A stretch of DNA of 64,000 bases from the NCBI GenBank assembly GCA_963585895.1, contig OY757904.1:89853168-89917167 (forward strand), written 5' to 3'. The notes beneath the pieces were generated by a model. The model searched no databases and had not been told where the DNA came from. It was given only the letters and a program-made list of their open reading frames with translations. This stretch comes from Sepioteuthis lessoniana (Eukaryota; Mollusca; Cephalopoda; Myopsida; Loliginidae). Shown here piece by piece: positions 37,075 to 46,954 of this stretch; positions within the stretch are counted from its first letter, which is position 1, and the number at the start of each line of letters is the position of its first letter. Both the position numbers and the translations under genes were made by a program.

Positions 37075-37704
37075 TGTTACAAGACGAGATCTTGCCTTGA
37101 TTTGAAAAAACAAAAAGAAAAGAAGAAAAGAAAAAAAAAACGGAAGTTACCACTTCGAGTTCTCAACTCAAAATGAAAAGTTAGTCGCTCACGCATCGGC
37201 TCCGCGCAGAACTTCCGTTTGCGATAAATTAACAAAAAAAAATACATTAATAAATATCCAATCGGAACGCTTTCCCGCGGGGCACAAAAATTGCCGTTTC
37301 TGAGCCTACGAAAAATATATAAATAGACGGACCAAATAATTATCAGTTAGACTTGTTCCTTCACACGACTCGTGTTAAGGATTCTTCGCCACCGTCCGGC
37401 GCCTGTCATCCGATACATCAAACGATCGCCGCCGTTAGGAACGCTGCCCTTGTTTCCAAGAAAACCATCCCTTCACCACGAGACAAGTACAGTACATGAA
37501 CTTTGTAACTATCACCCTGAACTCATTCTTTAACTATTAACATATTTCTCCATTCTATTCTCTGTGCTTAATCTATTTATAAAAATTTTCTACAACATCA
37601 TTACTGTGTTATTGTGAGTATCTATACGTTTTTTGTTTTGCAACCATACGCATTTCTCGCCCACAACATTCATATCACAGATATCAACAACTCAGAATAT
37701 AACA
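37075..37704 (+). repeat. 5' LTR
   Basis: Ends are TGTTACAA and TATAACA. A short inverted pair (ACGGAAGTT at 37,140 and AACTTCCGT at 37,210) lies in U3. The promoter is annotated separately. Confidence 0.97.
37316..37348 (+). promoter_or_regulatory. LTR core promoter: TATA box and initiator
   Basis: TATATAAAT at 37,316-37,324 is followed by TCAGTT at 37,343-37,348. The A of that initiator is 29 nt from the start of the TATA box, the usual spacing for Pol II. The U3/R boundary is therefore predicted near 37,345. The same pair is conserved in the 3' LTR. Confidence 0.7.
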
Positions 37705-37705
37705 C

Positions 37706-37723
37706 TGGTGTCAAGCGTGCAGC
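37706..37723 (+). other. Primer binding site
   Basis: TGGTGTCA starts two bases after the LTR end. Its first eight bases are complementary to the 3' end typical of some tRNA-Leu; the rest (AGCGTGCAGC) does not extend that match clearly. The tRNA identity is uncertain. Confidence 0.5.
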
Positions 37724-37732
37724 AAAACAAGT

Positions 37733-39004
37733 ATGGAATACTCCGGCCTTTCTCGATCAGAAATCTTGGAACTTATAAAACAGCAAAAAGCAGCGATTCT
37801 CCAAACGAAAATTGACATGGAGCCTGCAGATAACCCGCAAACACAATTAATCATCAGTGAACTGAAAACAGACCTCCACGAACTTTTAACTGCTCTGCAA
37901 ACTACCGCGCACGATCGATCGCACATATTGCAACAACACACCACAAACTATGAGCTTCTATTGCGACAGCAGTCACTTCAGGACGCCACAAAATCCATCC
38001 GGACCTTTGAACCGGGCAGCGATGTAAACCGCTTCATTACCGACCTTAATAAGGCTTACACCATACATGTTAAGCCAGAATTAAGGGAATATCCTGCAAT
38101 GGAGAAGGAGTTTGTCAAGCTGGCAAAGCAACTACTGAACGAAGGCATCTTCCAGCACATGGAGGACTCAAGACAGCCCACATCCACGTTCGAGGAACTA
38201 AAGGCCTACCTTATATCCACCCACGGGAGCCAAATGACAAACTTTCAGTACCTAAGCCGAGCATGGGACCTTCAGCGACATGAGGGAGAGAAACTCACTG
38301 ATTTTGCAGGCCGACTTGAAAACACAACCCGAGAGGCCACAGTCCACATCACGGCTAAATTCAAGTCGGACAGACAAAATGCTGAGATGACGGCCGAAAC
38401 TGCGTTTTCCCTAATGGGGGCCATGCTCATGAGTGAAAAGATCAAGGCATGGGCACCTAACATCTATCCACACCTCGTCAAAACCATGGACAAACACTAC
38501 TCAGCGGGTGGTATTGCCAGCGATGCGCAACGCTATCTTGATCGTGGTATCAAAACAGACATCACCACCGCCGCTGAAACGACTGCACTAATGGCGAGCC
38601 AACCTACACACTCTGACAAATCTCGTAGCCTTGAAAGTGACAAGATACTAGCTGACGTACAGCTACAGTTGCTGGATCTGAACAAGCAACTGCGGCAAAC
38701 CCACAGGCGGAACTCATCTATTGTTGACTGGAAAAATCGAACCGCCCCCGCCTCCAACATGAAGCACAACCGGGCACAAAGAAGCGCTGGCCAACCCAGC
38801 CCACAAGCAATATGCAAAAACCTTTTATGAGGCCGCGCATGCTTTAAGGGCAACAGGTGCCCATATTTTCACCCCCCTCATGCTCAAGCACACATAGCGA
38901 CCACTGACACCGGTTTACCTGGAACAGATAGCGATCAGCACAACCATGAACACGCGACGCGCTTCGACGAACTGGATTTTCGGTGGGGACCGAACGAGAT
39001 GTGA
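37733..39004 (+). pseudogene. gag: Gag with C-terminal CCCH zinc finger, one in-frame TGA
   Basis: The open part runs to 38,830 (365 codons). It holds a helical N-terminal region and a capsid-like central part (from about residue 90, FEPGSDVNRFITDLNKAY) that is collinear with the old relic at 7.6-8.16 kb. TGA at 38,828-38,830 ends it. The same frame then stays open for 57 codons, to TGA at 39,002. The TGA lies within a pattern of Cys codon 38,813, Cys codon 38,840, Cys codon 38,858 and His codon 38,870. That is C-x8-C-x5-C-x3-H, counting the stop as one position, the spacing of CCCH RNA-binding fingers. No CCHC knuckle is present in any frame nearby. Gag packages RNA; here the finger probably serves that role. 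The ATG is the first after the primer site. Confidence 0.85.
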
Positions 39005-40097
39005 TGCCTCGTTCCCAGGTCCATGTATCCACTCAGCATCATCACACATTTAACGTTCAAATCTGACCTGATCTCCGATCGCCCCTTGTTCAGATCAACC
39101 TCCGTAACAACGGCATCACATTCTCCGGTGTAGGCATGTTGGATTCCGGATGCACGACTTGCATCATTCCCATTTCTCGCTTACCTGAAGATGCAAGAAG
39201 ACACATGTCCAAATCCAACATCCGAGTCAAGGGAATCGGAGGGAACATCTCTATTCTGGGCAAGCTCACCTGCGACATTACCTTGGGTGACGATACTTCC
39301 CCCGCTTTCTGCAACGTCGACACACTGATCACGACATCAGACATTCTCATCTTGATCGGCCAGAACATACTCGGCCACCACACACTGTTATCCTATACTA
39401 TCGATAACCAGAAGGCGACTGTAGAACTTGCGCGCACACTCCCATCTGGCAAGCTAAAACATATTGTCCCGCTCTCTGCAACCGTCCATCCAAGGATAAA
39501 ACCGACCCACAACCTTTCACACGGCGCCCTAACCATTTCCAATGAGGAACCACGAACCACAGCCAGATCATCGCCTAACGGGTTGACTCTCAACCAAAAA
39601 CTCCATTGGCTTAAGCAAACCGTAGGCCTATCACTTCCAGACCATCATAGCCGCAGTGAATTAGAAGCTACCGCCGATTTACTCATCAGCTATGCGGACA
39701 TTCTCGGCACCGACGACAATTTCATCAAGCCCATACGCATACCAACCAACGGCCAGTCCAGGAGCCAAAAATAGCACCCTATAGCCCAAGCACTGGAGGG
39801 TGACGTTGACGCGGAAATTGCCCGCATGGCAAGTGAGGGTGTTATCAAACCTTGCAACGACCCTAAAGGATTTAACAGTCCCGTTTTTGCCGTCCGCAAG
39901 AAAAACGGAAAGATTTGAGTGGTCGCAAGTTTCAAAAGAACCCTCAACAAGGTTTTAGTCGATCTCGACCCATACCCAATACCCACCATTGACTCGACAT
40001 TCAACAAGATTGGCGAAGGTAACAAGTACTTCTCAACACTCGACCTCCGCAATGGCTATTTTATGGCGGTCACGTTCGTCAATAACGATTGACGAAC
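39004..40097 (+). pseudogene. pol: Pol, 5' part: protease and start of reverse transcriptase
   Basis: The start ATG (39,004) overlaps the gag stop as TGATG. The frame carries TGA at 39,064. A protease follows, with active-site LDSGCT (Asp codon 39,142) and a later ILIGQNIL motif. TAG lies at 39,772 and RT begins downstream of it (EIARMASEGVIKP, NSPVFAVRKKNGK). A third stop, TGA, lies at 39,916, followed by FKRTLNK, DLDPYPIP and STLDLRNGYF. The frame is then destroyed by the palindrome at 40,059 and stops at 40,095. Aspartic protease with DSG in place of DTG is common in Gypsy elements. The stops are single-base nonsense changes within otherwise well-kept sequence. Confidence 0.9.
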
Positions 40098-40112
40098 GTG
40101 ACCGCCATAAAA
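40059..40112 (+). repeat. Perfect 25-bp-arm palindrome inside RT
   Basis: The arms at 40,059-40,083 and 40,088-40,112 are exact reverse complements with a 4-nt loop (AACG). The right arm is the genuine coding sequence, reading DERDRHK in the downstream frame. The left arm replaces the codons expected between the GYF and DERDR motifs, so it is a templated inverted copy. The result shifts pol from the upstream to the downstream frame. Confidence 0.97.
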
Positions 40113-42850
40113 CGGCCTTTACTTGGAAAGGACGCTGTTTCCAATACACCCGTCTGGCCTTCGGTCTAACATCCACTGGACAAATCTTCTCTCGATGCAT
40201 AGCTGAGGCTCTCGACACAGTGGCCTCACGCGCGAACATATCGTCATATATCGACGATAATCTTGTCCACGCTAAAACCTTCGAGGAATATGTGACAGCG
40301 CTGGAGCAATTATTTATTGCTCTACGCAAGTTCGGATTAAAACTAAACCCGGAAAAATGCATTTTTCTTGCGTCCGAAGCTAAATTTCTCGGTCGCATCG
40401 TGAATAGCGACGGGTTCAAGGCCGACCCCGAATATGTCCGCCCCATTATCGACATGAAACCCCCGACAACGAGAAAAGAATTACAAAGTCTCATCGGACG
40501 TCTCGTATGGATTCGGCAATTCATCGAGACACGCCTTAACGAGAGCATCAGAACCGACATGTTCTCTAATCTAATGGTCCCCATAAACGAACTAAACAAG
40601 CCCGGACGGACATTCGTCTGGACCGAAGGAGCCAACAAGGCTTTCAATAAAATTAAGAAGCGCCTCGCTTCACCGCCAATCATCTCATTACCCGACTTCA
40701 CCGGACTCTTTACCCTCACCACCGACGCCAGCGATATCGCATGTGGGGCCATTCTCATGCAAGAGAATAAACACGGCCAAAAGAAAATAATAGCAGTGGC
40801 CTCACACACCTTTAACGCGACGGAGCGCAACTGGTCAACAACTGAACGCGAGGCATATGCGATAAAATGGGCCATCACCAAATTCGACTACTTCTTGCGT
40901 AGTCATCCCTTCGTCGTCCTCACAGATCATCGATCTCTCACGTACTTGGATCAACGTGAATTCAACAATGCGAAGATACGACGATGGCAGGAGGAAATAT
41001 CGTGCTACAAATTCGTCTTGGAATATGTAGAAGGCGAATCAAATGTCTGGGCAGACATGCTCAGTCGGAGATATGGCCACAGCAAGGACAAGCTTACGGC
41101 AGACCCGACACCTGCAGGGAAGCGCTTCAAACTCCAAGGCTCCAGTCTAAACATCTACGTTCCATCCTGGTGCATGGACGAAATCAAGAGCTCCCAGCTG
41201 CTCCCTGGGACTCACACAACACGGAACATTCAGCATCATCTGCAGGCCATCGACGCATTCCTCGCGTTTCATGCCACATCGACCATCCCGGTTGAAGAGA
41301 TAGCTGACCACATGGGTATTACAGCGGAACAAGCCTCTGATGACACACTTTCAAAAATCATCAGAGCTCTTCAGTTGGTAACCCCAAGACCGGACGCTAC
41401 CCTACTCGACCCCAAAGATCATCGTACCGAGCTATATAACAAGCACATGCACCAATTCTACTTGGAACCTGGTACATCTGTATTGATGATCAGGGATACT
41501 ACAAACACACCAAAACTGGTAGTACCCTACAAGCTTCGGACAAAATATCTCCACCAAGCCCATGACTGTGTCAACCACTCAGGGATCTCCCGCATGCAGG
41601 AACACCTATCCAGCTACTGGTGGGAGTTCAAAAATCGCGATATCAAGGCGTATGTTCAGTCATGCCAAACCTGCGCTAAACGCAAGGGAAATTACGGCAT
41701 GCGCCGAAACTGGTCCACGGGCCATTGCAAGAGAGGCGGAAAACCATTCAAGTTTATCTACATAGATTTTGTCTCAATGCCCCTCTCAAAGGGCAAGCGG
41801 TACATCCTTACTATTCTAGACAGCTTCAGCCGCCACCTCATGGCCATACCATGTGCCAGAGACCGCGCAATCAACGCAGCCCGCGGACTCTACCAGTTCT
41901 TTCTTCGTCACTGCGAGATTCCCCGCATTGTCTCCTCCGACCGAGGAACCCACTTCACTGGTGAGGTCTACAAGGAATTTTGTGACCTAACCTCGATCAC
42001 CCGGGAACTTCACTGCCCGTGGCGACCACAAAGCTCGGGGAACATTGAGAGGCAACACCGGACCTTAAAAAACGCCCTTTACATGATCTGCGAAGACAGA
42101 AACTGTGAATGGACGGACGTTCTCGAATCGGCAGTTTCCTCAATGAATGCCACAGCCAACACCGCCACTGGTGCATCCCCGCATTACATTATCACCGGCC
42201 GCCAACCAAACATTGGTCTACCGAAGATCCCCTGCCAAGACATCGTTAACAACAACCTAGGTGCTTACGGTATGCAGATAAACGCTTTGCTTCGACAGGT
42301 GCATCAAAGAGTCGCCTTGGCGAACAACGAGGCTGACCACAAAATGGAAGCCAAACTGAACCGCAGCATCTTCAAAGACCCGATACAAGTCGGTGACAAG
42401 GTGCTACTCCACCGACCGCAATCCGCAACAGCCCACTTGTCTCACCTGCCTTGGATAGGTGACTTTGAGGTCACCAAAACCAACGGTTTGGTGGTCCAAG
42501 TGAAAAACGAAAACTGTGAAACGCATTGGGTTCACCGCGGACACGTCCGTCGACTCGTACCGCGATCAAATGACCTGCAGCACATGCATCGACCACCCCC
42601 ACCTCCAGCTCTATCCCCACCTCACCAAATTCCCAATCACCCGTCGACACGACCACTCCTACCTCCTTGTCCACCCCGGCAACCTACCCATCACCCGTTG
42701 TCACGACTCCCTACACTTTCGTCAGGGGAGCATCTTGTCGCAAATGACTGCAGTTCCGGAGACAATACCCAAAACCCAACGAAACGAACAACACGCGGGC
42801 AACTCCCAGCACGCTTTAAAGACTTCGTTATGCGCCAAAAAACAAAATAA
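40088..42850 (+). CDS. pol: Pol, 3' part: RT, RNase H and integrase, open to the end
   Basis: The frame containing this is open from 39,989 to 42,850 (953 codons); homology begins at the palindrome's right arm. In that frame the RT catalytic YIDD is at residues 87-90. RNase H has the acidic set D246, E288, D313 and D356. The integrase zinc-binding site uses H525, H530, C559 and C562. The integrase core has D593, D651 and E687. A basic C-terminal domain with VGDKVLLHRPQ follows. A Pro-rich tail (about residues 880-920) precedes the stop. All catalytic residues are present. An about 85-residue linker lies between RNase H and integrase. The upstream methionine at 39,989 is a frame artefact and not a true start. 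Made only as a fusion in intact relatives, it is cut off here from gag and protease. Confidence 0.93.
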   Translation: MDERDRHKTAFTWKGRCFQYTRLAFGLTSTGQIFSRCIAEALDTVASRANISSYIDDNLVHAKTFEEYVTALEQLFIALRKFGLKLNPEKCIFLASEAKFLGRIVNSDGFKADPEYVRPIIDMKPPTTRKELQSLIGRLVWIRQFIETRLNESIRTDMFSNLMVPINELNKPGRTFVWTEGANKAFNKIKKRLASPPIISLPDFTGLFTLTTDASDIACGAILMQENKHGQKKIIAVASHTFNATERNWSTTEREAYAIKWAITKFDYFLRSHPFVVLTDHRSLTYLDQREFNNAKIRRWQEEISCYKFVLEYVEGESNVWADMLSRRYGHSKDKLTADPTPAGKRFKLQGSSLNIYVPSWCMDEIKSSQLLPGTHTTRNIQHHLQAIDAFLAFHATSTIPVEEIADHMGITAEQASDDTLSKIIRALQLVTPRPDATLLDPKDHRTELYNKHMHQFYLEPGTSVLMIRDTTNTPKLVVPYKLRTKYLHQAHDCVNHSGISRMQEHLSSYWWEFKNRDIKAYVQSCQTCAKRKGNYGMRRNWSTGHCKRGGKPFKFIYIDFVSMPLSKGKRYILTILDSFSRHLMAIPCARDRAINAARGLYQFFLRHCEIPRIVSSDRGTHFTGEVYKEFCDLTSITRELHCPWRPQSSGNIERQHRTLKNALYMICEDRNCEWTDVLESAVSSMNATANTATGASPHYIITGRQPNIGLPKIPCQDIVNNNLGAYGMQINALLRQVHQRVALANNEADHKMEAKLNRSIFKDPIQVGDKVLLHRPQSATAHLSHLPWIGDFEVTKTNGLVVQVKNENCETHWVHRGHVRRLVPRSNDLQHMHRPPPPPALSPPHQIPNHPSTRPLLPPCPPRQPTHHPLSRLPTLSSGEHLVANDCSSGDNTQNPTKRTTRGQLPARFKDFVMRQKTK

Positions 42851-42927
42851 ATAATACACACACCAACAAACAAAACAAAACACGCACGCAAGCAAGCACT
42901 AACAACATAGCAACCTCAAATCATGGT

Positions 42928-42942
42928 AAGATCTAGGGGAGC
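42928..42942 (+). other. Polypurine tract
   Basis: AAGATCTAGGGGAGC lies directly before the 3' LTR. It is the second-strand priming site; its purine run is short, AGGGGAG. Confidence 0.6.
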
Positions 42943-43575
42943 TGTTACAAGACGAGATCTTGCCTTGATTTGAAAAAACAAAAAGAAAAGAAGAAAAGAA
43001 AAAAAAAAAACGGAAGTTACCACTTCGAGTTCTCAACTCAAAATGAAAAGTTAGTCGCTCACGCATCGGCTCCGCGCAGAACTTCCGTTTGCGATAAATT
43101 AACAAAAAAAAAATACATTAATAAATATCCAATCGGAACGCTTTCCCGCGGGGCACAAAAATTGCCGTTTCTGAGCCTACGAAAAATATATAAATAGACG
43201 GACCAAATAATTATCAGTTAGACTTGTTCCTTCACACGACTCGTGTTAAGGATTCTTCGCCACCGTCCGGCGCCTGTCATCCGATACATCAAACGATCGC
43301 CGCCGTTAGGAACGCTGCCCTTGTTTCCAAGAAAACCATCCCTTCACCACGAGACAAGTATAGTACATGAACTTTGTAACTATCACCCTGAACTCATTCT
43401 TTAACTATTAACATATTTCTCCATTCTATTCTCTGTGCTTAATCTATTTATAAAAATTTTCTACAACATCATTACTGTGTTATTGTGAGTATCTATACGT
43501 TTTTTGTTTTGCAACCATACGCATTTCTCGCCCACAACATTCATATCACAGATATCAACAACTCAGAATATAACA
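42943..43575 (+). repeat. 3' LTR
   Basis: 633 bp, same ends as the 5' LTR. It differs from that copy in a T at 43,361, twelve instead of ten A near 43,000 and ten instead of nine A near 43,110. Confidence 0.97.
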
Positions 43576-43660
43576 TATGTATGTATGTATGTATGTATAA
43601 AGAGGATTTAGTATTAAATAACTTGCAAGGGTTGATATAATATAAAACCCAACCAATCCA
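43576..43660 (+). repeat. Remainder of (TATG)n and composite-repeat tail
   Basis: (TATG)n continues for about 22 bp, then AGGATTTAGTATTAAATAAC and GGTTGATAT, then AACCCAACCAATCC. With 36,010-37,074 this makes one composite repeat interrupted by the LTR element. Confidence 0.8.
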
Positions 43661-45865
43661 CGAAAATTGAAAATTGTTTCACTATGAAAGCATTCTGCTC
43701 GAAGGAAACAATATCCTTATGTTTTAATTATATATGCTTACACAGAATATTTATAATGAAAGTTCTGTTAAATTTCATTTAGCAATGAATTTAACTAAAG
43801 CTCAAATATTTTACTTTTTAATTTCTTGCTTTTGTAAAATTGTATCTCAAATATTTATTTAAGAATTAAAAAAAAAAAAATCTCTATGTTATATATATAT
43901 ATATATAATATTCACGATGATTATTTGATACTATCAAGAGTACAAACTTTTCTAATACCTTCATTATTTAAGTAATGTTTAAATATTAAAAGATATTTGT
44001 ATATCTTTTCTGAAATATCTGAACTAATGTCAAGAAAGCAAAATAAATTTCTCTGTTAGTTTTAGATGTAAACTTTTGATTAAAGAATTCAAACTCTAAA
44101 CAACTTAATATCCCATCAGAAAAGATAATCAAATCATAAAACGAAACATTTCATTTTTTTTTCATTTTCATTTGTGTATAATATGTTTAAACAGAATAAT
44201 AGTTAAAAGAACTATTCCCAGAATTTTCTTTTTAGCTTTTCTGGGTTTGACAATACATTGGATAGAAATGTAGAAACCTATTTTCCTCCTTTCTTTTCTT
44301 AGACGGTTCAAGGCAAATAATTAAAGTTTCTTAAAGAAAATAAGCCTTAATTTAACAGTTTTTTCATAAATTGTCCCAAAACTTTTATGATATAATCAAT
44401 AATCGCTGAAGAATGAGAAAGTGGTTGAGTTCTTGTCTATTGGTTATCGAATTAGAATAATTCATATTTAGAGTTTATTTTTGTCATGTTTGTGACATGA
44501 CAACCTTGTTTTTAGATTTGAACTTATAACCTATTAGTTATCAGATTTTGTCTTCAGGAAAAAAAAGGTTTCGTAATAAAGCATACTTTGAAATTTAGTA
44601 TTACGAGATAGGTTTAATAGAAAATAGCGCCTTAGATTTATTTTGATGAAACAGAAATAAAAAAATATTTTTAGGGTAATTTTTGACATTTAAATAAAGG
44701 ACCTTCTTTCTGAGTGACGCGTTTTGCACCCTTATATTTACGTTGTCAGCTGTATATATTTTATTATTTTTCTTTTGTTGTTGAGCATTGTAGAATTATC
44801 AGTGCGATCAAAAATATATTATGCCTTTTTTGGTTTTTTCATGAAACATAACCAAACTGAACCACCATGATAAGAATTATTTTGCGCATTTTAATCTTAA
44901 AATTAATTCTGGTAAAAATTAATTAATTTCACATTTTATTAAATTTAAAAGTTTCAGAGAAAATTCCGAGAGAAGGAGAGAGAGAGAGAGAGAGAGGCGT
45001 GTTTATAGGAGTGGTAGGAATTAAAAAGAAATAAAAAAGACAATAACAGGAAAAAATAAGATAAATGCAAAAGAAACGGTCTCTCAGGGGTCCTCTGACA
45101 AGAAGCGAAACTGATGCATACCTAAAATGACAGGCTTCTTAACACCAAAGAGAAACTCTTTCTCAGAAGCTTTTATTACTTTGACTTGGACGGACGCATC
45201 ATTTTCTCTCTGCTGCTTGTAAGAGCACACGTGCTTGTTAAGTCTCGAATTTTGTAGCACGTTGTGTCTCCTGTTAGTAGCAGACTCTGATGATTTCATG
45301 ATGTTCTTCAAATGCCTTGTCTGGGAGAGCGTGACTATTTCTTTTTTTTCTTTCAATTTTGGTTCGGGAAAACATTCTTACCACAGAATAGTCGTAAATC
45401 CTCAAAATAGAATTTGTGTCTAAAGGTATCGCTATCTTTTTCCTTTTTCGTCCTTAATTCCTTTTACTGCTTCGACATCAATCTGAATCCAGCCCTGGCC
45501 GATACGTCTTGCTTTCACTGATATTCAATCCCTTGTTAATCTGAGATAACTGCTACCATTCACCACGTTGTGAATTTTTGATCTGAATGGCGGTGTTTTA
45601 GCTACCTCAGATCGTTCCCACTGTGGAAGTCGATCTAATTTTGGCTGGAACCCACGCCGAAGTAAAATCGCTGTTCGGAGAGAAATTGTTCTTGTCGCAG
45701 TTCACAAAAATACACGAGAAGAAAGAAAACAACACTTTCGATTTTTGTATAATACAATTTTCTCAAAGTTATTGTTTTTATCTAACTATTTACGTATTTA
45801 CAGAATTGTGTAAAATACAAGAAGAAAGAATAAGGTCTTACGAAACTTATTTGTTCGTTTGGAAA
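43661..45865. other. AT-rich spacer, nothing firmly recognised
   Basis: It includes a 90-codon minus-strand open frame at 45,084-45,356 with no recognisable domain, a short (GA)n at 44,974-44,995 and an (AT)n at 43,892-43,907. Confidence 0.5.
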
Positions 45866-46616
45866 TGTGACAGATCAAACAGAAAGTGCAAGGGAGGAGA
45901 CTATCGTTTCTTGTTTATCTTAATAAAAATATTTGTTCGTCTCGGCTTTTGCTTCGAACTCTCAGTTCTGGATTAATCTTGACTTCGCCCGAAATTCTAG
46001 GACTATCCTCAATTCTCGGGTGGGTTCTGCACAGACCTCTTCTCTGTTTCTCTTGATCTCTCTTATCTCGTCTTCTTTGATCTGATCTCTACCCCTCCAT
46101 GAGCGCTGCACACATTATATAAATTGGGGGTGAGGTTTCGACAACCCTAAGACACGCGCATGCATAATGATATATAAATGGCCCGGTTAGTCAAACTTCC
46201 TCCACATATGGTCGGCATTTTTTTTAAGAGGTACTAAAATGAATTTTAGCAGCCCCCGCTGACCAGCAACACTTGAAATGAAAGAAATCCACTTATGCTG
46301 TCTCAATCTCTAGCTTGAACTTTTTCCCTATCTAGACCACACAGATTTCATTACTGTTTTTATTGTAAGATTCACTCAACGAATCTTGGGACGTCGGTCA
46401 AAAGTTTAAAAAAATAAGATAGGAAATGAAATGATAAGAAGAAGAGAAAAAATATATGAATTTTCTCTACTTATTCCTTGTATTAACAAAAGAAAACAAA
46501 CTTATTTCCAAATCTACCCTTTCGTCCATCTAATTAACAAATTTGTTCTAATCCCTTAGAATCGTTAATTAATCAATCAATCTGGGATGGGGTGGGGTGT
46601 GGTTCTCTCTGTCACA
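45866..46616 (-). repeat. 3' LTR of minus-strand element
   Basis: On the coding strand it starts TGTGACAGAGAGAACC at 46,616. A TATA-like TTTATATAAT lies near 46,120. The likely end is CTGTCACA at 45,866. Relative to the other LTR it lacks about 40 bp near 45,985. Confidence 0.75.
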
Positions 46617-46631
46617 ATTCTTCCCTTATCC
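46617..46631 (-). other. Polypurine tract of minus-strand element
   Basis: On the coding strand GGATAAGGGAAGAAT lies immediately before the LTR start. Confidence 0.6.
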
Positions 46632-46636
46632 AACTG

Positions 46637-46954
46637 TCATTTACTAGTAAATGACACACGGGATATCATGCATAATACAATAACCATAGAAATAGGGTCG
46701 CTCAGCTGTCCTTGGTGAAAGATCGAATTTCTCCGACAATTCTGTCTGATTTTGACAGCGAACCATGCCAGAAATAAAAACATGCACAAAAACACAAAAC
46801 AAATGAATATAAGTATAGTGTTCTGAGTCCGTGTTCTTTCTTTAGAGAGCGTCTCTATAAAGCACATTGTTGTGCCTTCACTAAGTAATGTCCATTGTCC
46901 AGATATTTTTTCACCTGCAAAAAAAAAAAAAAAAAAAAAAAAAATAGAAAACAA
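46637..46954 (-). CDS. Short ORF with one membrane segment, env position (2)
   Basis: A 105-codon frame. After a Phe run encoded by a T tract, it has a short polar part with TMCFIETLSKERTRTQ. A strong hydrophobic segment follows (ILIFICFVFLCMFLFLAWF, about residues 47-65) with a basic stop-transfer (KIRQNCRR) and a polar tail. It lies between the polypurine tract and pol. I do not recognise a homologue. It could be the end of an eroded envelope-like gene or a chance frame; the membrane segment plus basic flank favours a former protein. Confidence 0.4.
   Translation of the reverse strand: MFSIFFFFFFFFAGEKISGQWTLLSEGTTMCFIETLSKERTRTQNTILIFICFVFLCMFLFLAWFAVKIRQNCRRNSIFHQGQLSDPISMVIVLCMISRVSFTSK
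46919..46944. repeat. Poly(A) tract
   Basis: About 26 A on the plus strand; it makes the Phe run in the minus-strand ORF. Confidence 0.9.

Larger units (their letters stand above)
37075..43575 (+). mobile_element. Young Ty3/Gypsy LTR retrotransposon, 6.5 kb
   Basis: The LTRs begin TGTTA and end TAACA. They are 630 and 633 bp and differ by eye at one base (C at 37,490, T at 43,361) and two A-tract lengths. A 4-bp TATG duplication flanks the element but is ambiguous, because the target is a TATG microsatellite. The order is LTR, primer site, gag, protease, RT, RNase H, integrase, purine tract, LTR, which is the Ty3/Gypsy (Metaviridae) order. GC content is clearly above the host background. Coding is broken at 38,828, 39,064, 39,772, 39,916 and by a palindrome at 40,059-40,112. 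This copy cannot make its own full pol, despite its apparent youth. Confidence 0.97.

Noticed and set aside
38828..38830. Selenocysteine or alternative code at TGA
   Set aside because: TGA also interrupts pol at two sites where other Gypsy elements have ordinary residues, and no SECIS-like structure was seen; nonsense change is simpler.
38533..38853. 106-codon minus-strand open frame in gag
   Set aside because: Antisense shadow of gag with no recognisable domain.
40033..40881. 282-codon minus-strand open frame
   Set aside because: It is the antisense of the intact RT/RNase H coding region and has no domain; a shadow of codon bias in the real gene.
45084..45356. 90-codon minus-strand frame as a host gene
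   Set aside because: No domain, no splice or promoter evidence, and it borders repeat-derived sequence.
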